A DNA stretch of 64,000 nt from Dryomyza anilis (taxonomy: Eukaryota > Arthropoda > Insecta > Diptera > Dryomyzidae). Both the position numbers and the translations under genes were made by a program. Below are positions 45,536-57,292 of this stretch, in pieces; the first letter of the stretch is position 1; each line of letters begins with the position of its first letter. A model generated the notes under the pieces. It was not told the DNA's origin, did not search any database, and saw only the letters and a program-made list of their open reading frames with translations. Location of the stretch: assembly GCA_951804985.1 (NCBI GenBank), contig OX638134.1, positions 84,857,679 to 84,921,678 on the forward strand, given 5' to 3'.

Positions 45536-47162
45536 AACGTTGTCGTTCAGTGAAAAGTCAAGAACAAAAACGAACTCATCTTTACGTAGCAAAAATTCTT
45601 GTAGTCTTTCTCTGTTTCTTGTTCCCGTATTGTCTTTCGGCATGTTTGTGTTCTGTTTGTTTTCTTGTATTTCAGCATTGTATATATCAAACTTCTATCC
45701 TCACATGTACTGAAGTTGCTCGATATTTTGCATATTTCATTTATTTTATTAAATCTATTTTCAATGTCTTGATTTACAAAATGTTTGCATAAAATTATCA
45801 GCTGTTCCAAATGAGAGAAATAATCGATAGTTTGTTGACATTTGCCAGTGATGCCATATTTATCCGACTTGACTCGGTATATTTTAAACTTTCACTGTAA
45901 AAACGGCAATCAAAGTTAAACGTCGTTTAAACTTATGAGACGTTTAATTAAACAAAGGTTAAACTATGTTTAAACTAGCACTGTAAAACCGACCCTTATT
46001 ATCTTAACAAACCGAAGATATTAAAATCCAAATATCACTAAATACAGAGATAAAAAATTTCAGTTCAGTGAAAAGTACTCCACAATAAGCCCTTTAAAAA
46101 GGGTCCAATCACACACATTTTGGACTTAAACTTTGAACTTTTTTCCCATTCATATAGAAGGGCATGGCATGCCGTTTTTAATATTTTGATATACGCTTTT
46201 TTTCGGAAAATAGGGTTTTCTAAAAAAATAGTTTTTAAGCCCAAATTCATGCTTGATACTGCAATATTTTTTTTTTACTTTTTAGTCTTTGATCTGGGAA
46301 GTACACAAAAAACCCCCATTCTTTCCTGATATTTGGAAGGTTTCAGTGGAACGAGAGGTACAATTTTTTAACTTATATTCTACAAATATTCTATATTTTT
46401 ATTAATTGAAAAACTTTTATTTTTAAATACATTTTATTTTAATTAAATTAAACACTCTCTTATTAACTTGTAACATTTTATTGAATACATTAAAATTTAC
46501 AAAATTTGTACACACATTGTTTTTGTTGTTGTTTGAAAAACTTAATTTGAAAAATCAACAAAAGCGAAAGAATTTATATTATTTATTATGGCAAATGTAA
46601 ATTGGAAAAATAAATATTTTTAAAATGGCTAGAGTATATTTTCAGATGCATGTGATTACAACGAACAAAAAATGTTTTATTATTTACAATATTTTTTATA
46701 AAACGCAACACATTAGCCAAACGAAATACGTCGATGTTTTACTTAAAAAAAAAATTACCTTTACTTAAGGAAAAAATACTTAGGTTAGCATTTTGAGTAT
46801 TTATTAATAAGTTATCGTGCTGTCATATACACTGCGCGACAAAAGTAATGGAAATATGTAATTTGAGTACAATGCAAATTTTACTAATTTTAAAATAATT
46901 TTATTTATAACTATTTGTATATAAAACATCAACTAATTGTTCAATAAATCATTTTAAAATTTAAATTCATTTTTATTTATACTTATAGTTATATAATTTT
47001 ATTATTTATATTTCATATTTTTATTTCTTTTTTATTTTTGGCATTTTCATTTTTTTCAATCTCCGAATAAGTGCTACAGAATTATAAGCACTCATTTGAA
47101 TTTTGCAAATAGGGTGACAACAAACACAAATTTGAAGTTAAACGCTGCATACAAAAAATTTT
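45536..47162. other. No gene supported
   Basis: A small GTTTAAAC-rich stretch (45895-45995) is bounded by two same-direction CACTGTAAAA words and may be a tiny transposon. A moderately complex patch (46060-46330) resembles a dispersed repeat but was not recognised. The rest is AT-rich. Confidence 0.35.
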
Positions 47163-47626
47163 ACACACAAAAAAAATTTCACCAGCTACCAGGATTCATC
47201 ACATTGATGAATTTATTCATTGAATTAAAGTCGTATTATTTAAATGTTTTTCATTTTCAATACTTTCATTAACATCAAATTTCAAACACAAATTTGTCTC
47301 CATTTACACATTTATGTATTTATAATTCTAAAATGATTTATAATATATAATTGCTAATTATTCGAAGCCTCCATTTCATCATATTAATGAAAAAGTGAAC
47401 ATCATATTGATGAATTTTGGTCATCAAACCATATTAAATTAAATATCATAAATCTTATACGAATTAAAAATACGTAAATGTGTAAATGGAGACCAATTTT
47501 TGTTTGAAATTTGATGATATAAAAATATTAAAAATGAAAAACACTGAAAAAATACGATTTTAGTTCAATGAATAAAATCATCAATATGATGAATACTGGT
47601 AGTTGGTGAATTTTTTGTTTGTGTGT
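47163..47626. mobile_element. Near-fully palindromic MITE, ACACAC ends
   Basis: The left end ACACACAAAAAAAATTTCACC and the right end, read on the other strand, ACACACAAACAAAAAATTCACC, are inverted. Pairing continues through CAGCTACCAGGATTCATCAC against CAACTACCAGTATTCATCAT and on for more than 60 bp. Farther in, TTTGTCTCCATTTACACATT pairs with AATGTGTAAATGGAGACCAA. The whole 464-bp unit can fold back. Confidence 0.85.
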
Positions 47627-48603
47627 GCATACCGCTAGGCGAATTTGACGATCAAATACAAAACAAATTTTTAAACACAAAATACATTTAAATTGAATGC
47701 AATTTGTATTTTAATTAATTTTGATTGCAATTTGTTTAAAAATTAAATTACAATAGTTTTTTTTTATTAATTTGAAAAGTAATCTATTTGTAGCTCAGTG
47801 TAGATTTTTGTATAAATTTCGTGCACAAATATTGACGAATTTCGTAAAAATTTTCCAGTTTCATTTGTTGACTATCTGTTGTATACATTATACAAATACG
47901 TATAGAATACCAAAAACCACATGAACCACCTTGATTATAATAACAGATAAATACACCACTGACACAGACACAAACTCGATTGTAATTAAAAAGAAAAAAT
48001 AACACTTTTATGTTAATGTTAATGAAAAAAATACAACAGAACAAAAAAATCGAGGTAAAACCTAAAGATCAACGCAGCAAAATTACAGCAATTTAATAAA
48101 AAAAAAAAATAATTATGAAAACATTTAATTCAAAGCTCACGTAAAATGTTACGTAGTGCATGACGTAGTAGTAGCTGTGGTTTGATACACCGAGAAAATA
48201 ACATTTTTAAGCAGAACTTTACTTTATAGGGCGGGTCTAAAAAAAAATGCCACAACGCCTAAATGGAGCGGAGAGTGTCGAAAAACAACCAATTTTTCCG
48301 CCCGCCCCTTTGAAACCGCCCATAAATCGAAAACCAATTTTTTTTTTTTGAGAATTTTTACCGGTCCAAGAAAGTAAAGTTCAGCCCATTTTTAAAATAC
48401 ATTAAGAAATTTATTAACCCAATAAGAGTAAAATTGATCATGACCTGATTATATTGGTTATACCGATTCTATATATTGATCTGATACAAATCACTATATA
48501 AAAACTTATAAATTCGAAGTTTTGGAATTTGAAATTAATTTTACCCCTTTATTTTGTAAAACGAAATGAAAAGTGAGACGTCAAATATTCCTGTGACAGC
48601 TTT
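47627..48603. other. AT-rich spacer, no gene seen
   Basis: No coding sequence or recognised repeat. A moderately GC-richer patch at 48225-48385 has unusual words (GGCGGGTC, CCGCCCGCCCC) but no frame. Confidence 0.35.
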
Positions 48604-48612
48604 CGTTTACTT

Positions 48613-48910
48613 ATAATAATAATAGTTTGGCACTACAGTTCTATAAGAACTTAGGCCGAGCTCTCCATTTTGAGCAGTGCGTGTTATATTTGTACTCAAA
48701 GTGGTGGGACCTACAGTTTATTGCCGAATCCGAACGGCGGGTGAGAGCTTTTCATAGGCAATGTTTTACTCTCGGAGGTTTGCCATTTACTGCCGAGAGG
48801 TAGCGCGGTATAGAAAAATGTTTCTATGAAAAGATGTTGTTAGCCCCAGTCCAGGCTTGAACCGGGAACCTTTCGGCTCGCAGTCCAACGCACTAACCAC
48901 TGAGCTACCG
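48613..48910 (-). mobile_element. tRNA-derived SINE, copy 1
   Basis: On the minus strand the head reads GGTAGCTCAGTGGTTAGTGC with an A box, and GGTTCAAGCCT is the B box (48853-48863). Both are RNA polymerase III promoter elements of a tRNA. The body follows, and the 3' tail is a short ATT repeat (48613-48623). The insertion is flanked by CGTTTACTT at 48604-48612 and 48911-48919, a 9-bp target duplication. Confidence 0.88.
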
Positions 48911-48919
48911 CGTTTACTT

Positions 48920-50700
48920 CATCATGTTTATTTCATCGTCGTTTTTATTCGATTTAATTCAATTCGATTTAAGTCACTGGAATTAAAGTCTTTTTTTAGG
49001 AATCACTTTTCGTTTCGTTGCACAAAATAAGGAGGTTAATTAATAAGTGACACTTTTAATTTATTAGTCATATTTTTAATCACTTTAGTCTCATTTTATG
49101 TTATGTAAAAGTTAAAAAAAAATGTTCTTCCATTTTCTACTTTTTCACAGTCTACTTCATCAAATTCGTGCCCATGAATTGTGTTCCAGTGACAGTGGTA
49201 AATTGCTTTAAATGAAAAATTTTGAATTTTAAGTTGTTGTATTTTAAATTCGTTTCGTACTTTAAACTGCCAAAACGTTTAAATTAAAAGTGTGTTGTAA
49301 TTCCTTCGATATCCCTGTTAAGTGCGCCATGTATGAAAATCATACATAGGTACTATATACCTAGGGCATGAATGTACTGTGCTTCAATTGAAATACATTA
49401 AATTAAAATTTGAACCTTTTCAATGAAAGTTTTTCACTTTCAACCAACAATAACTTTAAATTTAAAGTAGTAATATTGGCATTTGTCATTATACATGAAA
49501 TTTGTGGCTATGAACTATGTTCCAGTGGCATGAATGTAAACCATTTTAATTGAAAATGAATATACCCTTTCACTCTTAGTGTAGGGAATAAACACAACAG
49601 TTTCACACTTTAAATTCTCAACACATTCCAAATTTCAAATCTAAATTTTAAAATTTCAATCGTACAATTTTTTTTTTCTCCGTGTAATTTTTGTAATTAT
49701 TTTTATTTTTTTGTGATTTTTATTTTTCGTGATTTTTATTTATTTTATTGTTACGAAAAGTGTGCACAAAATATTAGAGGCATAGTTTGTATTTATTGTT
49801 TGAGTTTTATAGATCATGATCACGTTCATGTTGTATATTTTTGTTGATGTGTAAAATGAAATAAAATAACATAAAATAAAGAAATCACTTTGACGTAACG
49901 TACGTCACTGTCTGTCACGTTATGATGTGGCATTTGTTTGCCACACGAAGCGAAAGAGAAAATAGTAGAATACAATTTAATGAAATGCAGGCAGCGACAC
50001 AAAAATTAAATTAAAAAAAAAGAGAGGAATAAATTACATTTTTAGCACACAATCAGCTGGCGGCAAGTTTGCGTTATTTTTGTTATTATTAATATTATTG
50101 TTGTTGCTGTAGTTGTTGTCATCAGTAGCAGCAACATATTTTCGTTAACGTGACGACGTGACGTTTAATGTTGTCGCGTGAGTCGCGATTACGTTTTACG
50201 TCCGAATTGAAGGCAAAGATTTTTTGTTTTTCTTTCAAGTTTTTTTTTTTAATCGACGTTGCCGCGCGTTCACGTTCACTGTTCGTTGATTACTGAGCCA
50301 ACGAGTGTTTTGCGCTCATCTGACAGAACGAGACAACGCGCTGAGTAAATGTAAACGTGAAATAAACAACAAAAAACAAACAAAAAAGAAGAGAGTGGGT
50401 TATCGAATGAGTGCAGTGTTGTCTAGCGAAATATATAAAAATAAAAAATTTAACCGATATCATTTTTATGATCGATCGATTTTGGTTTTGTCCGTTTTAT
50501 ATATGTTTTTATTTATTAAATTTTCATAATTATTAAATGTATATCCAAACGAAACAGTCAACGTCCATTTCTGGCACGAATCACAAACTCCACTCGGTCA
50601 CCATAGTGACCGAGCACAATTTCTTATTATGTGGAGGTCACAAGTATGAATGGTTCAGTGCTCGATATCGCTACTTATTTTAAAAAATGAATGTAATCTT
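48920..50700. other. No gene; CRE-like site cluster near 49890-50170
   Basis: AT-rich up to about 49870. The stretch 49880-50340 is richer in G+C, with TGACGTAACG, TACGTCACTG, GTGACGACG and GTGACGTTT, then CGTTCACTGTTCGTTG near 50270. No frame is convincing. It could be a promoter or enhancer, possibly for a PAN3 leader exon or an unknown transcript. Confidence 0.35.
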
Positions 50701-50859
50701 AAAAATTTTTCCCCTAGTATTTATAAGAATCGTATAGGATTTACTAAAAGCTTTGCAATAAAAGACATATTCGAATAAGAAAACAATAATTGTAATAAAA
50801 ACCAGTTGGGAAGGGAAATCACATGGGAAATTTTAAATTTGTTAGGATTATCAAAATTA

Positions 50860-51135
50860 TAGTCGGTGAAGCCGAATAAATGGTCAGATCACAGGTCACA
50901 ATGGACTGATCTGTCTGCACATACAGCGTAGGTATATAAGTAATCTAAAGTATGAGTTTCATTTGTCTAACTCCTCAATTGTTTAAGTAGTAGAGATTTC
51001 AACAGACAGACAGACGGACATCGCTAAATCGACTCAGGGGGTCATGCTGATCAAGAATATATATACTTTTCCATACCGGAGATGCTTCCTTCTGGGTGTT
51101 ACAAACGACGTACCAAACTTTAAGTGTAGGGTAAA
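50860..51135 (+). repeat. Dispersed repeat with CAGACAGACAGACGG
   Basis: The ordered words AACAGACAGACAGACGGACA, GGGGTCATGCTGATCAAGAA, TATATATACTT and GATGCTTCCTTCTGGGTGTT are those of a widely dispersed fly repeat I recognise by sight. I cannot state its class. It directly abuts the LINE fragment. Confidence 0.5.
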
Positions 51136-51528
51136 AAAGCGATCTTGATGGGCCAGAAGTTTATTCCCAAGCACATGGAGACGAAATAGCTATTCTTGCC
51201 ACAGGCTTTTCTCTCAATGAGGTATTTGTTAAAACACAAATATCATTGAATCGAATTGACATCTGCTATACTGCATACGGACTATCCGTCAACCCTAACA
51301 AAACAGGGATTGTGCTCTTCACTAAGAAAATAATGACAAGATTAGTTCACGAGTATCATTCTTCTATCTAACAAAGTAAAATATCCAGGCTTAACTCTAG
51401 ATAATAAACTACATTGAACAAAACATGTTGAAAATAAAATGTCCACTGAGCACTTGCAATGCAGAGGAAAGCAGAGCAAAACCATATGGATATTTAGACC
51501 GATGATATCATACGCTTTGGTAGTCTGG
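51136..51528 (+). pseudogene. LINE reverse transcriptase fragment, left part
   Basis: Translation gives VYSQAHGDEIAILATGFSLN (the YADD box altered to HGDE), ICYTAYGLSVNPNKTGIVLF, then KVKYPGLTLDN. This is the palm and thumb of a non-LTR retrotransposon reverse transcriptase with multiple frame breaks. It ends at VVWWN, where a SINE is inserted. Confidence 0.85.
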
Positions 51529-51536
51529 TGGAACAA

Positions 51537-51820
51537 TAATAATAATAATATTTTGGCGCTAGTCCTATAAGAACTTAGGACGAGCTCTCTCACCATTTTG
51601 AGCTGTGCGTGTTGTATTTGTTTAATGCCGAATCCTAACGGCGGATGAGAGCTTTTCATAAGCAATGTTTTTACACTCGTAGGTTTGACATTTACTGCCG
51701 AGAGGTAGCGTGGTATAAAAAATGTTTCTATGAAAAAATGTTGTTAGCCCCAGTTCAGGCTTGAACCTGGTACCTTTCGGCTAGCCGTCCAACGCACTAA
51801 CCTTTAGCTACAGATGCTAC
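51537..51820 (-). mobile_element. tRNA-derived SINE, copy 2, inside a LINE
   Basis: Same family as 48613-48910. The minus strand has TAGCTAAAGGTTAGTGCG at the head, GGTTCAAGCCT as B box, the same body words (GCCGAATCCtAACGGCGG, GAGAGCTTTTCATA, TTTACTGCCGAGAGGTAGCG) and an ATT-repeat tail. TGGAACAA at 51529-51536 and 51821-51828 is the 8-bp target duplication. Confidence 0.88.
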
Positions 51821-52150
51821 TGGAACAAGCTGACGCGAAATTGCGTGACAGCTAGTCTTACCAAAACTCAGAGAATAATCTAGATCTGCTAGAGATTAAA
51901 ACGAGGTGGGATATTTCTTGAGATATTTCTGATATTGCACTTGGCACTCCATTTGAAACCTTTATACTGGTGATGCCCTCTGATACAATGACGACAAAAA
52001 TATTACGAAGACAAAATTTTGTAGTTTGGCAACCTGACTGTGATCAAGTAGGGGTCAACCCGTATATACACTGATGGATCCAAAATCGGTCAGGGATCTT
52101 GTGTTGCAGTGTTTATGGTACTCTCCATAAGCACTATGCACACAGAAACA
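51821..52150 (+). pseudogene. LINE fragment, right part with RNase H remnant
   Basis: The frame continues from the left part as NKLTRNCVTASLTKTQRI. After stops it holds YTDGSKIGQGSCVAVFM near 52065-52120, the start of an RNase H domain (TDGSK). An RNase H domain after the RT points to the I/LOA/R1-like group of LINEs, not to most Jockey elements. Confidence 0.75.
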
Positions 52151-52189
52151 GTTTTTCCAAGATCATGACACCGACGACAACCAAGATAT

Positions 52190-52470
52190 CATATATTAAC
52201 CAACGTTCAGGGGATGCCTACTATTCATGCAATGCACAGTGTTGGTCGTAGAAAAGATTTGTGGGTTATGGGGAGGGAGGAAAGATAGAGTAGTGTCGTT
52301 GGATGTTTGTTTTGTATTTGTGAACATCGAAATTTTCGGAAAAACAGACGCAGTGAGATTGTTCCATAAAAAAATCGTGCGACTGAAGTATGAATTTTCA
52401 CCATAATACGTTTGATGCTTAGTAGAATGAGACAATAGAGAAATTCGGCCATGTATTTCCCTCGAACACT
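52190..52470 (-). pseudogene. C-terminal fragment of another LINE
   Basis: The minus strand gives YFSRTIFLWNNLTASVFPKI (about 52375-52310), the conserved end of LINE ORF2 proteins (FFxRTxxxWNSLPxxVFP). It is opposite in direction to the neighbouring LINE, so it comes from a separate insertion. Confidence 0.65.
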
Positions 52471-54060
52471 TGCCCTAGTAATACCAGACGGTTCTTCGAT
52501 GGAAAACTCTGCCTGAGTGTTGTGGCTCTATTTGAACCTTAAAAAATTATGTACTTTCTAAAAAAAAAAACCGAAGCTTTCCAACACTATTTATGAGTCG
52601 ACCATGTCATGCAGAGAAGAGAGTGTGTATTGTGGGAGCGAAGAGTACCACTCAATACGGTTCATGTCAAGATCACTTCAAGACAGTGGGTGGTGATTGG
52701 GTGAAGTGTTGTTTAGTTTTTCACAAAATTATTTTATTGTAATTTCATTTTTAATGTGCAATACAAAATAATTGTAAACCATACAATTGTTATTATTGTG
52801 AGACTTTTACACACGCTACCCTTTCTCGTTAGTTACTTAGTGTAACCTACTCGTTGCGCCTCAGCACACTTCTACTCGTTATTGCTGCTACACTTACTCG
52901 TTGTTGATTGCTTGTCATCGACTGACAGCCTGACTTTTACTATCAAATTCGTTGTTGCAGCGCGCCGTCACCGAATGCACTTTTATACGATGAAGAAGCA
53001 GAAGACGTAGAAGTGACGGACGATTGCATTTCGTGCCCCTCAAACAGCAGCGAGTACGAGGAGTACGCGGTCGTCGACGTCGTTCGTTGCTACACTTACT
53101 TTGTAGTTGTTGCTTGATTTTGTTTCTTACGGTTAATGCTGTTGTTTTTGTTGGTGTGATATTATTTGGCTGGCTGTTGATTCGTTTATTTGTTTGTCTG
53201 TCTGTCTGTTTGTGTGTCAGTGAATGAATGCACCACGCGATGCAATTGAATGCTCACTTCATATACAGACAGACAGACATTTGTTTGTAGGTATATAATA
53301 TTTATACGTATGTGGGGAATGCGTTCTGCTTGTTATTGCGGTTGCGATGCCGCCTGGTGTGTGGCGTGTGGTTGGCTGCAGGCAGTAGGCGCGCAATCGG
53401 CAGTAGGGGGTCTTTAGCGGCGCCGTTTGTAAGTACGAAAAAAAGGAATAACAACAAAAAGGAGAAGAAAAAACAACAACATAAATGCATACGTTGACCT
53501 CTCAGTGCGCAGCAGACAGCAGTGGAAGGCGGCGGAAGCGAAAGACGGACGAATGACGCGCACTCGCTTGATTAGCGATTTGTTTGATGTGCCCACAACA
53601 ACAACAACCACAACAAATACTATAGATCGTCATGTGCGTTATTTGTTTATTTATTCTTAAGGGGGGCTCGAGGCACAAAAAATACATATATCTGAAATAA
53701 AAATCTTGGAAATACAAAACTAACAACTATTAATAATACGTAGTAAACTAGAAAAACATGGCTACACACACAGCAGAACCGGTTGCGCGTAACTTTGAAT
53801 AGAACTATTCTACTTCTGCCCCCAACACCATCGCACACACTTTAGAACTTTGCTGCAATCGAACATTCGCATGTCTGTCCACCTCTAGAGTAGTGTCAAC
53901 ATGTCACAGAAATGTCACTGAACCGTTGCAAGCAGTTCAAGCGGCAGTAACGTGTAGTGAGAACGAGTAGCATGAAAACAACGAATAGAATGCCCGACCA
54001 ACAATTCCAACACTAGTCATGTTGTTGCTTGCGCTTTGTAACGGTGTTAAAAAGGGGGAC
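52471..54060. other. GC-richer patches, possible promoter DNA
   Basis: Patches at 52850-53240, 53310-53430, 53500-53580 and 53800-54060 have higher G+C and many CG steps, interrupted by GTCTGTCT and CAACAA microsatellites. No exon is firm. One exon-like stretch is at about 52970-53117 (see findings). Promoter or leader sequence for a neighbouring or antisense transcript is possible. Confidence 0.3.
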
Positions 54061-54299
54061 ATTAGTCAAACGACCGACTGATCGGACGACCACAGCAAAA
54101 AAGAAACACAACAAAAACCAGCAATAAATAAACAAACTATCTATTGTAATAATTGATTAAATAAAAAAAAACACCTATGTGTTGACGGTGTCCGAGACAT
54201 AGGCGTTAACTCGTTACTTTACAACAATTTCGAAACAAACAAAAAAAAAATAGCTATATATCAAATTTGTAAAAAACTAATGGGGTTCAAACATATAAA

Positions 54300-55175
54300 T
54301 AATAAATTGGGAATTGGTTAAGCCTTATTTCGCATCCGTCCCTGATCAGAATACGATAAGGCATTCCTCCCAAAAGGCACCTGAAATAATCCTGATCAGA
54401 GTCGACTAAAGTAATTCTAATTTCAAAAGCACGTAAGGCTTCCTGATCCATCCTGTACAAAGAATCCTTATCTAAAGTTTACTTTATTGAAAAAATCAGA
54501 TTGTAAATCGTCCCGAGTAAGGCTAACGCCTTATTTCGCATCCATCCCTGATTAGAATTCGTCCCTGAGCAGAATAGATACCAAAGGCCATCTGTAATGA
54601 TACTGATCTAGTTCGAATAGGGAAATCCTAATTTCAATCTGATCCATAATTAATCCAGATCTAAAGCCTACTTTATTGAACCGGATCTGTCACTTATATC
54701 GTATTATTATAATATGATGAATTTACTGAATTTATTATGAAATTGGGTAACAAAAATATTCTAATAAGATAAAATATTCTAATAAAATCAAATATTCTAA
54801 TAAAATAAAATATTCTAATAAATAAATGTTAAACACAAATGCAAAAGAAATTCAAATTAATTTTCAAAATTTTTAAATTTGTCATTTTTGAGTCTAAATG
54901 ATAAATTTGACTTTGACCTTAATAACCTTTGAAAGGTTATTAAAAGAACTTTTTTTGGTTTGAAAGTGCTCGAATTTGATAAAATCACTTTCAGAATAAA
55001 TTAAATATACATCGAATAATATAAGTTTAGGGTAAGCTTGATCAGGCAACCTGATCAGAATACCAACATTCAATAGCGTCACGTTTTGAATCAGGCATTG
55101 ATGAGGAAAACTGATCAAACTGATCTTATTTGGAATCAGGCAATGATCGCATCCTGAACTAAAATTTCACTCGGG
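54300..55175. repeat. Decayed repeat with CCTGATCAGA words
   Basis: A ~200-bp block with CCTTATTTCGCATCCRTCCCTGAT, GATAAGGC-like words and CCTGATC occurs at about 54320-54480 and again at 54525-54690. AACCTGATCAGAATACC recurs at 55045-55065 with further GATCAGG words to 55150. It looks like a tandemly duplicated, AT-interrupted MITE. Confidence 0.5.
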
Positions 55176-55199
55176 ATTTTCTATAATGGAAGTCAAATT

Positions 55200-56004
55200 G
55201 TACAAGTCAATACAACTAAATATTTTTTTTTCTTTTTTTCCGAAATATTTTTCAAATTTTATTGTACAATTTTAAATTTGATATAAAATTCAAATTTTAA
55301 CAAGTTTTCTTCATTTTTTTTTTCGTGGGATAAAAATAAGAGCCACAGCACTCAGACAGGGTTATATCCATTGTCCTGTGACCCAATTCTCTGGTTTCAT
55401 TAGTTCATACAAATTGGTAATTTTTTTAATTTATAAAAATTCCCATTTTTAGTAAAAATTCATATATGAACTAAAAATACACAATCAAGTTAAAAATTCT
55501 GATTTCAGCTAATAATTCGTATTAGAGGTTAAAATCAGATTTTACCAAAATTGAGAGGTTTACTAAAAATTTAGACTTTGAATAAAAACTAATATTAAAA
55601 TTTTGACAAAAAAAAATCTATTATAAATCACATTTGTATAAAGAATTCATATTTGAAATTAATAATTCATATTTCAGCTAAAAATTCATAAAATATTTTA
55701 CTGAAAATTTAAATTAATTATTTTTGTTTTACGACGACCTCTGTTTAATTATTTCAAGATATTGTCTTGAAGTGCATTTGAAAAATTGAAATTCAGAATT
55801 TATAATTTTTAACTGATTTTACAGTCAGTCTAACTAATGGAATTACTACATAAAATATCAGCTCTAGTGATAATTTTTATGGCAAGTCTTTTTATAACTG
55901 TTTTATAATTGTTTTCCAGCTATAAAAAAATAGTATATTTCTGTATTTCATGTAATTTAAAGTCTTTCACCAAGTAGTCGATACAATATATTTACATAAG
56001 TGCT
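55200..56004. other. AT-rich spacer, no gene seen
   Basis: Words like AAAATTCATATTT recur loosely between 55440 and 55720. No recognised element or frame. Confidence 0.35.
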
Positions 56005-56472
56005 ACACCAAAAAAAAAAAATACTATATACGGCCATGTTCCGACTTTCGATCGAATTTCATATAAAATATTTAAACAAACGGTTTTGAATTCGATGTCA
56101 CAATACAAAAATGTGTTTTTCAAATGAATTCAAATCGTTGAAGTCAAAGCAAACGGATTGAATTCATTGAAAAAAACTAATTTTTGTTCTTAGACATCGA
56201 ATTCAAAACCGTTTGTTTACATATTTTATATGAAATTCGATTGGAATTCGATCGAAAATCGGAACATGGCCGATAGATAATAGTTTTTTACTATTAAAAA
56301 TAGTCAATAGTATAAATTATTATTTTAATCGGAAACTACCATTAAATACTAGAAAATACCATGACATTGCCATTGAGTTAATATGAAAAGATTTATTTTT
56401 TAAATACTATTAAATCAATAATTGTCCTATTGACCAATTTGAATAGGATTTGAAGGTATTTTTTTCTGGGTG
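56005..56472 (+). mobile_element. Second copy of the 37.5-kb MITE, split by an insertion
   Basis: ACCAAAAAAAAAAAATACTAT on the left, and AGTCAATAGTATAAATTATT, ACCATTAAATACTAGAAAATA, CTATTGACCAATTTGAATAG and TTTTTTTCTGGGTG on the right, match the uninterrupted copy at 37489-37699. About 250 bp of an unrelated palindromic element lies between the first and second parts. Confidence 0.65.
56028..56275. mobile_element. Foldback MITE nested in another MITE
   Basis: The left arm TACGGCCATGTTCCGACTTT and the right arm, read on the other strand, TATCGGCCATGTTCCGATTT are inverted. Both continue through AAACAAACGGTTTTGAATTC and GATGTC. The arms are about 85 bp; the right arm has an extra ~10 bp. Confidence 0.85.
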
Positions 56473-57284
56473 TACCCTCCTAATTTTACCAGCTGTGCTC
56501 GTGAATGATGTCGGAGTCGGCGATGAGGGTGGTTGGCACAACTGTGGAGTTGAGTAGCGCTCATAAAGTTGAGTGTTGGTTAAACGGACAAAAAAACCAA
56601 GGTTAAAGCATGCAAAGTAATTATGGCTCATGTGAGTAGTTAGACGACGTCGTTGTGGTATTATTTGTATTATAATATATATATATAACAGATTTTATTA
56701 GTGGTTGTAACTAATTATAGACTGATTTCACTGTTTATGGCCATGTCAAAGGTATGGCACACATGTGCACCTGAGACTGCCTCAAGGGGCGTTATAATGC
56801 AATAAATTATATGGAATATTAGAGATAATTTAATGATTTATTAAAAGATATAGGAAATATAGTTAAAAACAAAATAATACAAAGGGTAATTGATACAAAG
56901 GGTAATTGATAAAAAAAGTAATTGATATATAAAGTTTGGTACTCTGGGTTTTTGAAATTTTTGACAATAAAAATGGTATGAAATTAAAATAAAACCATTG
57001 GGCATGTTACAAAATTAAATATTTGAGAAACCAAAATTGACCAAACTTAAAGCGCGTAAATTACATTTAATACTTTTATTATTTTTTTTATTAAAAAAAA
57101 TATTTTTCCAGATTCAAATTTCAATATTTTCCAAATGGAAAGTTTCTTTATTAAATGATTTGTAATTCTAGTTCTGAAGCAGATATTTTTCAAATAATAG
57201 AAAAAGGAAAGTAGATAAAATTAACACACAGAAGAAAGCGGCCCAATAGGTTTTTTTTTTTTTGGAATATCTACTAAAATCCAC
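56473..57284. other. AT-rich spacer, no gene seen
   Basis: No recognised repeat or frame. A tandem GGGTAATTGATA word appears near 56885-56925. Confidence 0.35.
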
Positions 57285-57292
57285 AGTACCAC

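Noticed and set aside
48840..48910. Possible tRNA gene on the minus strand
   Set aside because: A and B boxes are present, but it is the head of a SINE with a tail, a second copy at 51.5 kb and a target duplication.
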